A stretch of 64,000 nt of DNA, taken from Haloplanus salinus. GTDB lineage: Archaea > Halobacteriota > Halobacteria > Halobacteriales > Haloferacaceae. The position numbers and the translations under genes were made by a program. The notes below the pieces were generated by a model. The model was not told where the DNA came from, made no database searches, and was given only the letters and a program-made list of their open reading frames with translations. Position 1 is the stretch's first letter; every line of letters begins with the position of its first letter. Shown here piece by piece: positions 53,810 through 62,127 of this stretch. Where the stretch lies: NCBI RefSeq assembly GCF_003336245.1, contig NZ_QPHM01000001.1, positions 1,488,001-1,552,000 on the forward strand, read 5' to 3'.

Positions 53810-54029
53810 CTCGCTCGCGTGACCACTTAACCCTTACCGCGGACCGTCCGCCCGTCGGCCGACGACGGCCAGTCACCAGTGTTCGCCGTCCGGCTCCGTC
53901 GCCACCGCCGCGCCGTCCGCGCGCCGCTCGCGGCGACGAGGCGTCACCGCCCCTCGGCGGCGTCCTCGAACGCCCGAACGGTCGGCGCCACGTGCCGGCG
54001 TTCGGCCACCGGCGCCCTCCCGCTACGGG
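53810..54029. other. Intergenic gap upstream of orc1/cdc6
   Basis: About 220 bp, GC-rich, with no origin-like repeats or AT-rich element. Only a TTAAG/TTAACCC element about 25 nt ahead of the orc start looks like a promoter. Confidence 0.4.
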
Positions 54030-56003
54030 TCAGAACTTCTCCAGTAGCCGCCCGTAGAACTCCGCGTCCCCCTCGCCCGCCAGTTTCTCGACGATGAGTT
54101 CGGGCGTCGACCGGGCGAGGTGATTCGTGACGGGCGAGCGGTTCACCCGGAGTTCGCCGTCGACCAGGCCGACGGCTTCGATGCCGTCGACAGCCACGTC
54201 GATGCCCGCAGCGTCCCGAATCTCGCCCGCGAGGTGGGAGACGAAGACGGCGGTCACCGCCTGGCCGTCGAGCGATTCGAGGATGCCGGCGATGATCTTC
54301 GCGCTCGCACCCGGTTCCGTGATGCTCTCCAGTTCGTCGACGAGGACGAGCCGCGAGTCCGTGCCGCGGGCGAGGTCGGCGAAGTCCCGCAGCGTCGCCT
54401 CGAACGCCCCTGCGTCGAGGGTCCCCTGACTCTTCGCGTAGTAGTGAAGCTCGGAGACGCGTTCGACCCGTGCCGAGTCGGCGGGGACGGGCAACCCCAT
54501 GTGCGCGAGGATCGTCACCAGCGCCAGCAGGTCGAGCGTCGACGTCTTGCCGCCGCTGTTGACGCCGGAGAGGAGCGTCACGCCCGAGACGGCGTAGTCC
54601 ACGGGCTCCACGTCGTCGAACGCCACGTCGAGGAGGGGCGAGCGTCCCCCCTCGACGGCGACCCCCGTCACGTCCCCGCCGATTTCGGGCAGGGTGCAGT
54701 CGAAGTCGTCGGCGAAGCGCGCGAGCGCGAGTTCCACGTCGCGTTCGAGCGCCGCCCGCACCAGGTCGTCGACCGGCTCGCGGAGGGCACCCAGATCGGC
54801 CGCCAGATCGGTCTTGAGCCGCGCCGCCCGGCGGTCACGGGCGGCCTTCAGCTCGGTCCGTAGCCGGGAGACGGCCTCGGAGTCGCGTTCGACGGGGAAC
54901 GTTGGGTCGTCGCCGAAGGCCCGCTCCGCGAGGTCACGCTCGTCGGCGAGACCGAGGCTGTCGACCAAGTGGTTTCGGGCCTTCTCGACGGCGCGGTCGA
55001 ACTCGTCGGCGAGTTCCCGCGAGAGCAGGGCGTCGACGCGGGCACCCTGTTCGACCAGCGAGAGGAAGTCCGTCCCCTCGATGGTCACGTCGCGCTCCCG
55101 AATCACCTCCCGGAGGTGATCGTTGGCGACGGATTCGGCCGTCCCGACGGCGGCGTCCAAGTCGTCGACCGCCGTGGTCAGGCGGTCGAGTTCGTCGTCG
55201 CCGACGGGCGTGCCGTCGTCGTCGAGGCGGTCGAGGGCGTCCCGGAGCGCGTCGAGGTCACAGGGCGGGTCCATCCCCGCCGTCTCGTGGACGCGGGCGG
55301 CCGCGAGCAGCGACCCGCGGTTGGCGGCGAAGAAAGCGAGGAGGCGTTCGGGCACCACCTCGGCGGGGTGGTCGAGGGCGTCCGGGCGCACCCGCACGTC
55401 GCCGGCCACGTCGACGCCGGCGAAGGACTCGTCGAGGGCGACCACCGTCGCGTACGACCGCGCGAGCTCCGCCAGTCCACGGGCGTCGTCGACCACTTCG
55501 ACCGAGAGTTCGGGGATGGCGTCGGACGCTTCGGCGTACCTCTCCGCGTCGGTCGTGGCGAGACAGCGGTCGCGCACCCGCGTCGCCGGCGGCTCCGCGA
55601 GCGGTTCCACGTCGGCTAGCGCGTCGAGGGTCGCCCCGTCGATTTCGCGGCGCCGCGCCCGCTCGACGAGTTCGCGCACCTCCGCGATGCGCGACTCGGC
55701 GCCCGTCGGGACGAACGTCTCCACCCGCCGGGCGGCGTAGTCGGTGACCGTCCGCTCCTGTAGAAGCGAGAGGACGGACTCGAAGACGTCGCGAGCGCGG
55801 TCGGTCGCGAGGAAGTCGCCCTCGGCGCCGTGTTCGTGGCGGACGGCCGCGCGGGCGATGGCGGCGGCGCGGCCGGCGGAGATCCCCGGCGCCCGCGAGA
55901 GCGCCGCCACGTCGCCCTCCCGGAGCGCACGCTCCGGATCGTCGAGGTCGGCGAGCGCCGCCGCCGTTTTCTCGCCGACCCCCGGGATGGCCGTAAGCTC
56001 CAT
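54030..56003 (-). CDS. MutS2-like DNA repair ATPase with N-terminal HhH
   Basis: A 657-residue protein: N-terminal helix-hairpin-helix ([15 protein letters not shown]), long helical lever region rich in Glu/Arg, and a C-terminal MutS ATPase with Walker A GVNSGGKTST and Walker B LVLVDELES, plus SHLAGEIRD. It lacks the mismatch-recognition domain and the Smr nuclease, so it belongs to the archaeal MutS2-like group, possibly with recombination or chromosome roles. Start at 56003. Confidence 0.87.
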   Translation of the reverse strand: MELTAIPGVGEKTAAALADLDDPERALREGDVAALSRAPGISAGRAAAIARAAVRHEHGAEGDFLATDRARDVFESVLSLLQERTVTDYAARRVETFVPTGAESRIAEVRELVERARRREIDGATLDALADVEPLAEPPATRVRDRCLATTDAERYAEASDAIPELSVEVVDDARGLAELARSYATVVALDESFAGVDVAGDVRVRPDALDHPAEVVPERLLAFFAANRGSLLAAARVHETAGMDPPCDLDALRDALDRLDDDGTPVGDDELDRLTTAVDDLDAAVGTAESVANDHLREVIRERDVTIEGTDFLSLVEQGARVDALLSRELADEFDRAVEKARNHLVDSLGLADERDLAERAFGDDPTFPVERDSEAVSRLRTELKAARDRRAARLKTDLAADLGALREPVDDLVRAALERDVELALARFADDFDCTLPEIGGDVTGVAVEGGRSPLLDVAFDDVEPVDYAVSGVTLLSGVNSGGKTSTLDLLALVTILAHMGLPVPADSARVERVSELHYYAKSQGTLDAGAFEATLRDFADLARGTDSRLVLVDELESITEPGASAKIIAGILESLDGQAVTAVFVSHLAGEIRDAAGIDVAVDGIEAVGLVDGELRVNRSPVTNHLARSTPELIVEKLAGEGDAEFYGRLLEKF

Positions 56004-56054
56004 TCGGCGCAGTGTATCGCCCCGGCCGGCAAAACGTTGCGGGTCACGGGCCGT

Positions 56055-57014
56055 CTATCGGCGGCGTCCGACGACCCGGCGACGAATCCGGACGGCGACA
56101 GCCACGGCGAGGTAGCCGGCGATGGCCACGAGGACGACGGTGCCGCCGGCGGCCACGTCGTACAGATACGAGAGCGTGACGCCGGTGAGGGTCGCGAACT
56201 GTCCCGCGGCGACCGCCGCGACGAGCGCCCGCTTGAATCCGGTGACCGCCGTCGCCGTCGCCACCGGGATCACCAACATGGCGGCGACGAGGATAACGCC
56301 CATGATCTGCATGGCGGCGACGACGACCACCGCCGTCAGCACGGCGAGCAGCCGGTTGTAGCGCTCGACGTCGAGACCCGCCGCCCGGGCGCCCACGGCG
56401 TCGAAGGTGACGTAGAGGAGCGGGCGATACGCCGCGGTGACGGCGAGGCCGACGACGCCGCTCGACGCCAGCAGGATCGCGGCGTTCGCCCGGGACACCG
56501 TCGCGAGCGATCCGAAGAGGTACGCGTCGATGCCGACGGCGATGCCACCGTCCGTCGCCGTTACGAGCACGCTCCCGACCGCGAACGAGCCGGTCAGCAC
56601 GATGGCGAGCGCGGTGTCGCGATACGTGCCGGCGTAGTCGACGAGCGTCTGGACGAGGAGCGCCGCGACGGCGGCGACGACCAGCGCCGTCAACAGCGGC
56701 GGCACCGTCACCGCGAACGCGGCGTTCACGAACAGGCCGGCGGCGACGCCGGCGAAGGCCGAGTGAGCGAGCGTATCGCCGATCATCGCCATCTCCCGGT
56801 GGACGAGGAAGCTGCCCACGACCGGCCCGATGAACGCGACACAGACGGCCGCGAAGTACGCCCGCTGCATGAACGGGGAGGCGAGCAGCTCGACGCCACT
56901 CAACGCCGACAGGAGATCCAGCCCGGCGCCCCAGCCGTCGAGCACCGTCTCGAGGATCCGTTCGACGACGGCGACGAACGGGGCCACCGGCTCGGTGGGG
57001 GTAATCGGCGCCAT
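56055..57014 (-). CDS. Metal ABC transporter permease (ZnuB-like)
   Basis: A 319-residue permease with about eight to nine hydrophobic segments; EMAMIGDTLAHSAFAGVAAG is the ABC-3/ZnuB signature and GSLATVSRANAAI the ATPase-contact region. Start ATG at 57014 overlaps the ATPase stop (TGATG). Zn or Mn transport is expected. Confidence 0.9.
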   Translation of the reverse strand: MAPITPTEPVAPFVAVVERILETVLDGWGAGLDLLSALSGVELLASPFMQRAYFAAVCVAFIGPVVGSFLVHREMAMIGDTLAHSAFAGVAAGLFVNAAFAVTVPPLLTALVVAAVAALLVQTLVDYAGTYRDTALAIVLTGSFAVGSVLVTATDGGIAVGIDAYLFGSLATVSRANAAILLASSGVVGLAVTAAYRPLLYVTFDAVGARAAGLDVERYNRLLAVLTAVVVVAAMQIMGVILVAAMLVIPVATATAVTGFKRALVAAVAAGQFATLTGVTLSYLYDVAAGGTVVLVAIAGYLAVAVAVRIRRRVVGRRR

Positions 57015-57751
57015 CAGTGCTCGTGGTGGACGACGCCGTGCGAGTCGCCGTAGGCCTCCGCCAGCGCGTCGGTCTCGACGAACGCGTCCGGGTCGCCGTG
57101 GAAAAACAGCGTCCGGTCGAGACAGGCCACCTCGGTGGCGTGGGTCGTCACGACGCCGATGTCGTGTTCCACGAGGAGGACCGTGAGGCCGCCGTCGTTC
57201 AGGTCGTGGAGCAGGTCGTAGAACGCCGCCCGGGACTCGGCGTCGACGCCGACGGTCGGTTCGTCGAGCGCGAGCAGGTCGGCCTCCGCCGCCAGCGCCC
57301 GGGCGATGAAGACGCGCTGACGCTGGCCGCCGGAGAGACGCCCGACGCGCCGGTCCGCGAGCTCCCCGATCCCCACTCGATCCAACGCCGTCCGGACCGC
57401 ACGGCGGTCGTCGCCGTCGAATCGCCCGAGCCACCGGTGTGGATAGCGACCCATCCGGACGACCTCCTCGACGGTGATCGGGAGGCCGTCGGCCGCGGTC
57501 GCCACGTTCTGGGGCACGTAGCCGATGCGCTCGCCGTCGTCGAAACGGTGTGCGGGGTCGCCAAACAGCGTAACCGAGCCGTTGTCGGGGCGCCGGAGGC
57601 CGACCAGGAGTTCGAGCAGCGTCGTCTTCCCGGACCCGTTCGGGCCGACGAGCCCCAGAAACGCGCCGTCGGCGACGTCGAGCGTGACGTCTTCGACGAC
57701 GGGCCGGTCGCCGTACGCGAACGTGACGTCGCGGGCTTCGATGGCCGTCAC
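57014..57751 (-). CDS. Metal ABC transporter ATPase (ZnuC-like)
   Basis: A 245-residue ATPase with Walker A GPNGSGKTTLL, signature RLSGGQRQRVFI, Walker B LLALDEPTVGVD and switch VEHDIGVV. It begins with GTG at 57751 overlapping the binding-protein stop. A His-rich end (GVVHHEH) may help metal sensing. Confidence 0.92.
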   Translation of the reverse strand: MTAIEARDVTFAYGDRPVVEDVTLDVADGAFLGLVGPNGSGKTTLLELLVGLRRPDNGSVTLFGDPAHRFDDGERIGYVPQNVATAADGLPITVEEVVRMGRYPHRWLGRFDGDDRRAVRTALDRVGIGELADRRVGRLSGGQRQRVFIARALAAEADLLALDEPTVGVDAESRAAFYDLLHDLNDGGLTVLLVEHDIGVVTTHATEVACLDRTLFFHGDPDAFVETDALAEAYGDSHGVVHHEH

Positions 57752-58746
57752 GCGTCCAACACCCGCCTCAGCGTCGGGAGGTTCACCCGCTCCATCACGT
57801 CGACGTACCCCCAGTCGTCTGCGTCCCACTCGTCGGTCAGGCCGGGCATGGCCGTCAGCGGAAGCACCGCCTCGGCGTCGGTTTCCGCGACCAGCTGCTC
57901 GGCGGCCCGCTGGGACTCCAGCGGGTCCGCACAGACGTACTGCAGGCCACGCTCGTCGACGAGCCGTCGCGCCCGCTCGACGTCGCGTGCCGTCGGCCGG
58001 TCGTCGGGCGAGGCGTCGGTCAACGAGACGACGTCGAGACCGTAGCGGTCCGCCAGATACCGGTGGGCGTTGTGACCGGCGACCAGGACCGTCCGGGTCG
58101 ACCCTCCCGCTACCGTCGACGCGATCCGGTCGTGGAGGCCGTCGAGTCGGGTCCGCAGGGCGTCGGCGTTCTCGGCGTACGCGGCCGCGTTCCCCCCGTC
58201 GACGGCGACCAGTCCCCGTCGCACGTTCTCCACCGCGTCCATTACGCGAAGCGGGTCCATCCAGAAGTGTGGGTCGGCCCCAGCGCCGTGGTCGTGCGGT
58301 TCCTCGTCGTCGTGGCCGTCGTGCGTTTCCTCGCGCTCGTGCCCACGCCCCGAGTCGACGGCGAGGAGGTCGACCCCGTCGCTCGCGTCGACCGTGGTTA
58401 CGCCCGCTCCGTCGGCCGCTAGGTCGCGCGTGATGGCGTCCACCCACGGCTGGAACCCCGGCATCCCGTGGACGAACAGGTCCGCTCCGCGAACGTCCTC
58501 CCGGATCCGCGGTCCGGGCTCCCACCCGTGACCGTGCTGACCGACCGGCACGAGCAACTCAGTAGTCGCGGCGTCCCCGGCGACCTGCGCGGTGAGGTCG
58601 CCGAAGACGAAAAACGACGACCGCGCGGTTGCGCCGTCGGTCGACGCGCCGGCGGTCTCCCCCGCGTCGCCGCCGAGACACCCCGCGATTCCGCCGATAC
58701 CGACCGTCGCCGCCGCCGTCGCCACCCGTCGTCTGGTCAGGCGCAT
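57748..58746 (-). CDS. Metal ABC transporter substrate-binding lipoprotein (ZnuA-like)
   Basis: Twin-Arg signal (RLTRRRVATAAATVGIGG) and lipobox IAGC, then the cluster A-I fold with the FVHGMPGFQPWVD region. A charged His-rich loop (HEREETHDGHDDEEPHDH) at about residues 130-150 marks zinc-specific members; metal His residues also lie in ADPHFWMDP and GHNAHRYL. First gene of the three-gene importer operon. Length 332 aa. Confidence 0.92.
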   Translation of the reverse strand: MRLTRRRVATAAATVGIGGIAGCLGGDAGETAGASTDGATARSSFFVFGDLTAQVAGDAATTELLVPVGQHGHGWEPGPRIREDVRGADLFVHGMPGFQPWVDAITRDLAADGAGVTTVDASDGVDLLAVDSGRGHEREETHDGHDDEEPHDHGAGADPHFWMDPLRVMDAVENVRRGLVAVDGGNAAAYAENADALRTRLDGLHDRIASTVAGGSTRTVLVAGHNAHRYLADRYGLDVVSLTDASPDDRPTARDVERARRLVDERGLQYVCADPLESQRAAEQLVAETDAEAVLPLTAMPGLTDEWDADDWGYVDVMERVNLPTLRRVLDA

Positions 58747-58749
58747 CTC

Positions 58750-58779
58750 GATTATTAATCTAGTATCTAAGTATAATAA
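58750..58779 (-). promoter_or_regulatory. Promoter and candidate operator of the zinc importer
   Basis: TTATTATAC (58771-58779) is a TATA about 28 nt ahead of the ATG. Between them GATTATTAATC (58750-58760) is an 11-bp palindrome, and TTAGATACTAG adds related half-sites. Its position over the transcription start suits a metal-dependent repressor. Confidence 0.45.
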
Positions 58780-58884
58780 CTTTACCACTACAAACGGAAT
58801 CCAAATAGTAATTCGATGGGGTGCCGCCCCCGCCCGACCGCACAGACAACGCGCTTTTGCCCGTCGGCGCAGTAGCCGGAGATC

Positions 58885-59745
58885 ATGACTGCCCTCGACG
58901 CGAAACTCGACGCCGCCCGCGAGGCCGTGGCCGCCCGCGACGGCGTCGTCGTCGCGTTCTCCGGCGGCGTGGATTCGAGCGTCGTCGCCGCCCTCGCCCA
59001 CGACGCCCTCGGCGACGACGCCGTGGCGTGTACGGCCCGGAGCGAGACGCTCCCCGCGGCGGAACTCGACGACGCCCGCCGCGTCGCCGACGAAATCGGG
59101 ATCCGACACGAGACGGTCACCTTCTCCGAACTCGACAACCCCGACTTCGTCGCGAACGACGGTGAACGGTGTTACCACTGCCGGACGATGCGGCTCGGAA
59201 AGATGTACGAGGTGGCCCGCGACCACGGTATCGGGACCGTCTGTGACGGCACGAACGCCTCCGACCCCGGCGAGGGCCACCGCCCCGGCCTGCGCGCCGT
59301 CGAGGAACTCGAAGTGTTCTCGCCGCTACTCGCCCACGACCTGACCAAAGCCGAGGTGCGCGAGGCCGCCGAACGGTACGGCCTCTCGGTCGCCGATAAG
59401 CCCTCGATGGCGTGTCTCTCCTCGCGCATTCCGACGGGGCTGGCGGTGACCGAGGAGAAACTCACGCGCGTCGAGAAAGCCGAACGCCTCCTGCGGACCT
59501 GGGGGTTCTCGCAGTTCCGCGTCCGCGACCACGACGGCCTCGCGCGCATCGAAGTCGCGCCCGCGGAACTCGACGCCGCCCTCGACCGCGAGTTCGCCCG
59601 CGCGGCCCGCGAACACCTCACCGACGCCGGCTTCGACCACGTCACGCTGGACCTGCACGGCTACCGGACGGGGAGCGTCAGTCCCGAAGGCGATTCGGCC
59701 GGCCCGGATCCGGAGCAGGAGTACCCCGTTCGCGAGGATCGATAG
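58885..59745 (+). CDS. larE: Nickel pincer cofactor biosynthesis protein LarE
   Basis: ATP-pyrophosphatase that donates sulfur to make the pincer thioacids. SGGVDSSVV is the PP-loop; GERCYHCRTM and KPSMACLSSRIPTG carry the Cys residues, of which the latter matches the sacrificial/sulfur-donor position. The presence of a CxxC plus a third Cys resembles LarE types proposed to hold a [4Fe-4S] cluster, not sacrificing protein Cys. The 286-residue length is normal. LarB is 9 kb away; LarC and LarA are not in the window. Confidence 0.92.
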   Translation: MTALDAKLDAAREAVAARDGVVVAFSGGVDSSVVAALAHDALGDDAVACTARSETLPAAELDDARRVADEIGIRHETVTFSELDNPDFVANDGERCYHCRTMRLGKMYEVARDHGIGTVCDGTNASDPGEGHRPGLRAVEELEVFSPLLAHDLTKAEVREAAERYGLSVADKPSMACLSSRIPTGLAVTEEKLTRVEKAERLLRTWGFSQFRVRDHDGLARIEVAPAELDAALDREFARAAREHLTDAGFDHVTLDLHGYRTGSVSPEGDSAGPDPEQEYPVREDR

Positions 59746-59927
59746 CGAGGGTTTCCGGTCGGGTACGATCCCCCTTCGACTCCCCGTCGCGCCGCGCGTC
59801 CTCGGACGCCACCACCCCGCGGAGGAACACGAGCGTACACGCCGTCGCCCCGCCCCCGGCGCCCGCCGGACGGTCATCGCCGTCGCACAGACCCCGGAAT
59901 TACGTGCCGGTTACGATGCCGGCGGGA

Positions 59928-60557
59928 TCATGCGGTGAGGACGTCGAGAAAGTCCGTCCGATTCTCCGCGACGACCCGCGGCGCCCCGTCGTCGACCCGA
60001 ACCTCGTTCAACGCGCAGTTGTGTTGCTCGCCTTCCACCACCGCGGAGACGATGTCGCGGCCGTCGACGGCGCCGAGGAGGAGAGAGAGCGGGCCGCCGT
60101 GGGCGACGACGGCTACCGTCTCGTCCGGGTCGCTCTCGGTGAGGATTCGCTCCCACCCCGAGAGGACGCGCTCGCGCACCTCCCGAAGGGTCTCCCCGCT
60201 CTCCGGGCGGGCGTCCACCGCGTCCCGGCCGGCGTGGGCCAGCGACAGACGCTCGTGGTCCTCGAACACCGCCTCGTAGTGAAGCCCTTGATACCGGCCG
60301 AAGTCGCGTTCGCGCCACGCCGACTCGAACGCCGGTTCGCGACCCACGTGGTCGGCGAGATACGATGCGGTCTGCTTGGCGCGTCGGAGATCCGAGGCCA
60401 CCATGCGATCCACGTCGTACTCGGCCGCGACGGCGCCGGCGAGCGCCCGCGCCTGGTCGTGCCCGCGGTCGGTCAGCCGTGTCGGTGCCCAGCCCTGCAG
60501 TCGGCCGTCGCGATTCCACGCCGTCTCGCCGTGTCTGGCGAGGAGAACGGTCGGCAT
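59928..60557 (-). CDS. Histidine phosphatase / phosphoglycerate mutase family
   Basis: Start MPTVLLARHGETAWNRDG; the catalytic RHG motif is followed by the second His in VAVVAHGGPLSLLLG and the acid-base region WRERDFGRYQGL. It is a 2H phosphatase with broad small-molecule substrates; alpha-ribazole phosphatase or phosphoglycerate mutase activities are possible. 209 residues. The 182-bp gap between larE and this gene contains no feature I can support. Confidence 0.88.
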   Translation of the reverse strand: MPTVLLARHGETAWNRDGRLQGWAPTRLTDRGHDQARALAGAVAAEYDVDRMVASDLRRAKQTASYLADHVGREPAFESAWRERDFGRYQGLHYEAVFEDHERLSLAHAGRDAVDARPESGETLREVRERVLSGWERILTESDPDETVAVVAHGGPLSLLLGAVDGRDIVSAVVEGEQHNCALNEVRVDDGAPRVVAENRTDFLDVLTA

Positions 60558-60631
60558 GGAAGGTCGTAACATCGTCCCGTACAAGAGCGTTCCTGGGGAG
60601 GGAACGTGACCGCTCCCGAGGGATCAGTAGC

Positions 60632-61621
60632 TCAATTTCCGGTCCACCGCAGGAGCGCCAACGTCCCCTCGAACAGCGTGATCATCGTCGCCGCGACGAT
60701 GATGGGCGCCATCCCGGTCGGATCGGGGCTGATGAGGAAGGCGACGCCGAGGAAGCCGCCCCAGAACAGCAGGCGGCGGTCCTCGAGCCAGATTCGCGTC
60801 GTGAGATTCATCATGATCGCCAGCATGATGAAGAGCGGAATCTGGAAGACGAGCGCCATGTAGCCCATGAGGACGAGGATGAGGCTGAACGTCTCTTTGA
60901 GGCCGAACGCGACGACGGCCGTTCCCGTGGTGTAGGCGGTGAAGTACGCGAAGATGGCCGGCAGGACGACGAAGTGGGCGAAGGCGACGCCGATCAACGC
61001 GAGGACGAGGCTGGTCGGGACGGCGGCGAGGTAGTAACGACGTTCGCGGGGGAAGAGACCGGGGCGCATGAACAGGTACGTCTCGTAGACGGCGACCGGG
61101 AGGCCGACAACGAAGCCGGCCAGCGCCGCCACCTTGAGTTCGGTGACGACGAGTTCGAGCGGCCCGTAGAGACGCGGCCGCCGGTCCGTGATAGCCTCCG
61201 CGCCGGGGATGTGGGAGTTCCAGAGAAAGTTGATCAACTGGTCGGCGACCGGAAACACCGCGAGGCCGACGACGCCGCCGACGACCAGTACGACCGCCAG
61301 CCGGCGCACCATCTCCTCGATGTGGGCGGCGAGCGGCATCTCCTCGTCCGTGGCCGGCCCCTCGCCGACCAACCCCTCGTCGACGGCGCCGGCGGTATCG
61401 CCGTCGGCCGCGGTGAGGTCCGGCCCCGTCGCCGCGTCACCGACCGACTGGGCGGGGTCGTCGACGGACGCCGCCTCGGCGTCGGCGCCGGCGCTGGCGT
61501 CGGTTCCGACGACCGACTCGTCGTCCGTTTCGACGACCGACTCCGCGGCGGCGTCGGTTTCGACGACCGACTCGTCCTCGTTCGCCACGCGCCGGTGCCG
61601 TGGCGCCGTGGAGTCACGCAT
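60632..61621 (-). CDS. tatC: Twin-arginine translocase subunit TatC, reading frame probably broken upstream
   Basis: Six hydrophobic segments with TatC hallmarks: EMPLAAHIEEMVRRL near the start of the conserved domain, FMRPGLFPRERRYY, and the segment FLGVAFLISPDPTGM. It inserts folded Tat cargo, the dominant export route in haloarchaea. The N-terminus has a long acidic low-complexity extension (VVETD repeats). Adding one G at the six-G tract at 61636-61641 would extend it to the ATG at 62019, giving about 462 residues. The double tatC gene is divergent. Confidence 0.85.
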   Translation of the reverse strand: MRDSTAPRHRRVANEDESVVETDAAAESVVETDDESVVGTDASAGADAEAASVDDPAQSVGDAATGPDLTAADGDTAGAVDEGLVGEGPATDEEMPLAAHIEEMVRRLAVVLVVGGVVGLAVFPVADQLINFLWNSHIPGAEAITDRRPRLYGPLELVVTELKVAALAGFVVGLPVAVYETYLFMRPGLFPRERRYYLAAVPTSLVLALIGVAFAHFVVLPAIFAYFTAYTTGTAVVAFGLKETFSLILVLMGYMALVFQIPLFIMLAIMMNLTTRIWLEDRRLLFWGGFLGVAFLISPDPTGMAPIIVAATMITLFEGTLALLRWTGN

Positions 61622-62019
61622 CTCCCGACCGGTCCGGGGGGCCCGCCGGCGTCGCCCTCGTCTTCCGTCGTCCCGGCGCTCGAATCGGGGTCGAGGTCCG
61701 GCTCCGCGTCGGGGTCGGAGTCGGCGACGGGGGGGCTGACGGCGTCCGAGACGCTCCGCCGTTCGTCCTGCTCGTCGGCCGGGGCGGCGGACCCGTCGTC
61801 GAGGACCCCCTCGATGGACCCGTCGGGCACGTCGCCGTCTTCCGACGGGTAGACCGCGTCCGTCTCCGGAGGCGGCCCGCCCCCGTCGTCCTCGGCGTCG
61901 GGGTCGTCCGCGGCCGCGTCGCTCGCCGGCGGCGCGCGTTCCTCGGGTTCCCCGGCCGAATCCGACGGCTCCTCGTCCGTCGGACCGGACGCTGATCCCG
62001 ACTCCGAGTCCTCAGCCAT
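61614..62019 (-). other. Out-of-frame acidic N-terminal extension of tatC
   Basis: From the ATG at 62019 (MAEDSESGSASGPTDEEP) about 125 codons of Asp/Glu/Ser/Pro-rich disordered sequence follow, then Arg-rich nonsense after GGPPGPV. The acidic composition and promoter position (divergent with the double tatC) suggest it is the true start of tatC rather than a separate gene. Confidence 0.55.
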
Positions 62020-62127
62020 TCACCCGACATATCTCCCCGGCTGTTATAGGCCTTTTTCCATCGCGTCGCGTCGGTCGCGGACGACGGAGAGAAAAGATTG
62101 ATAGCAGCGAGACGGCTTCGATACTCC

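Noticed and set aside
53944-54009. 21-codon peptide (VAERRHVAPTVRAFEDAAEGR-like) downstream of the MutS2-like gene
   Set aside because: Reads plausibly but is too short and has no independent promoter or family match; probably a remnant.
53810-54029. Possible replication origin next to orc1/cdc6
   Set aside because: No ORB-type repeats and no AT-rich unwinding region in the gap or on the other side of the gene.
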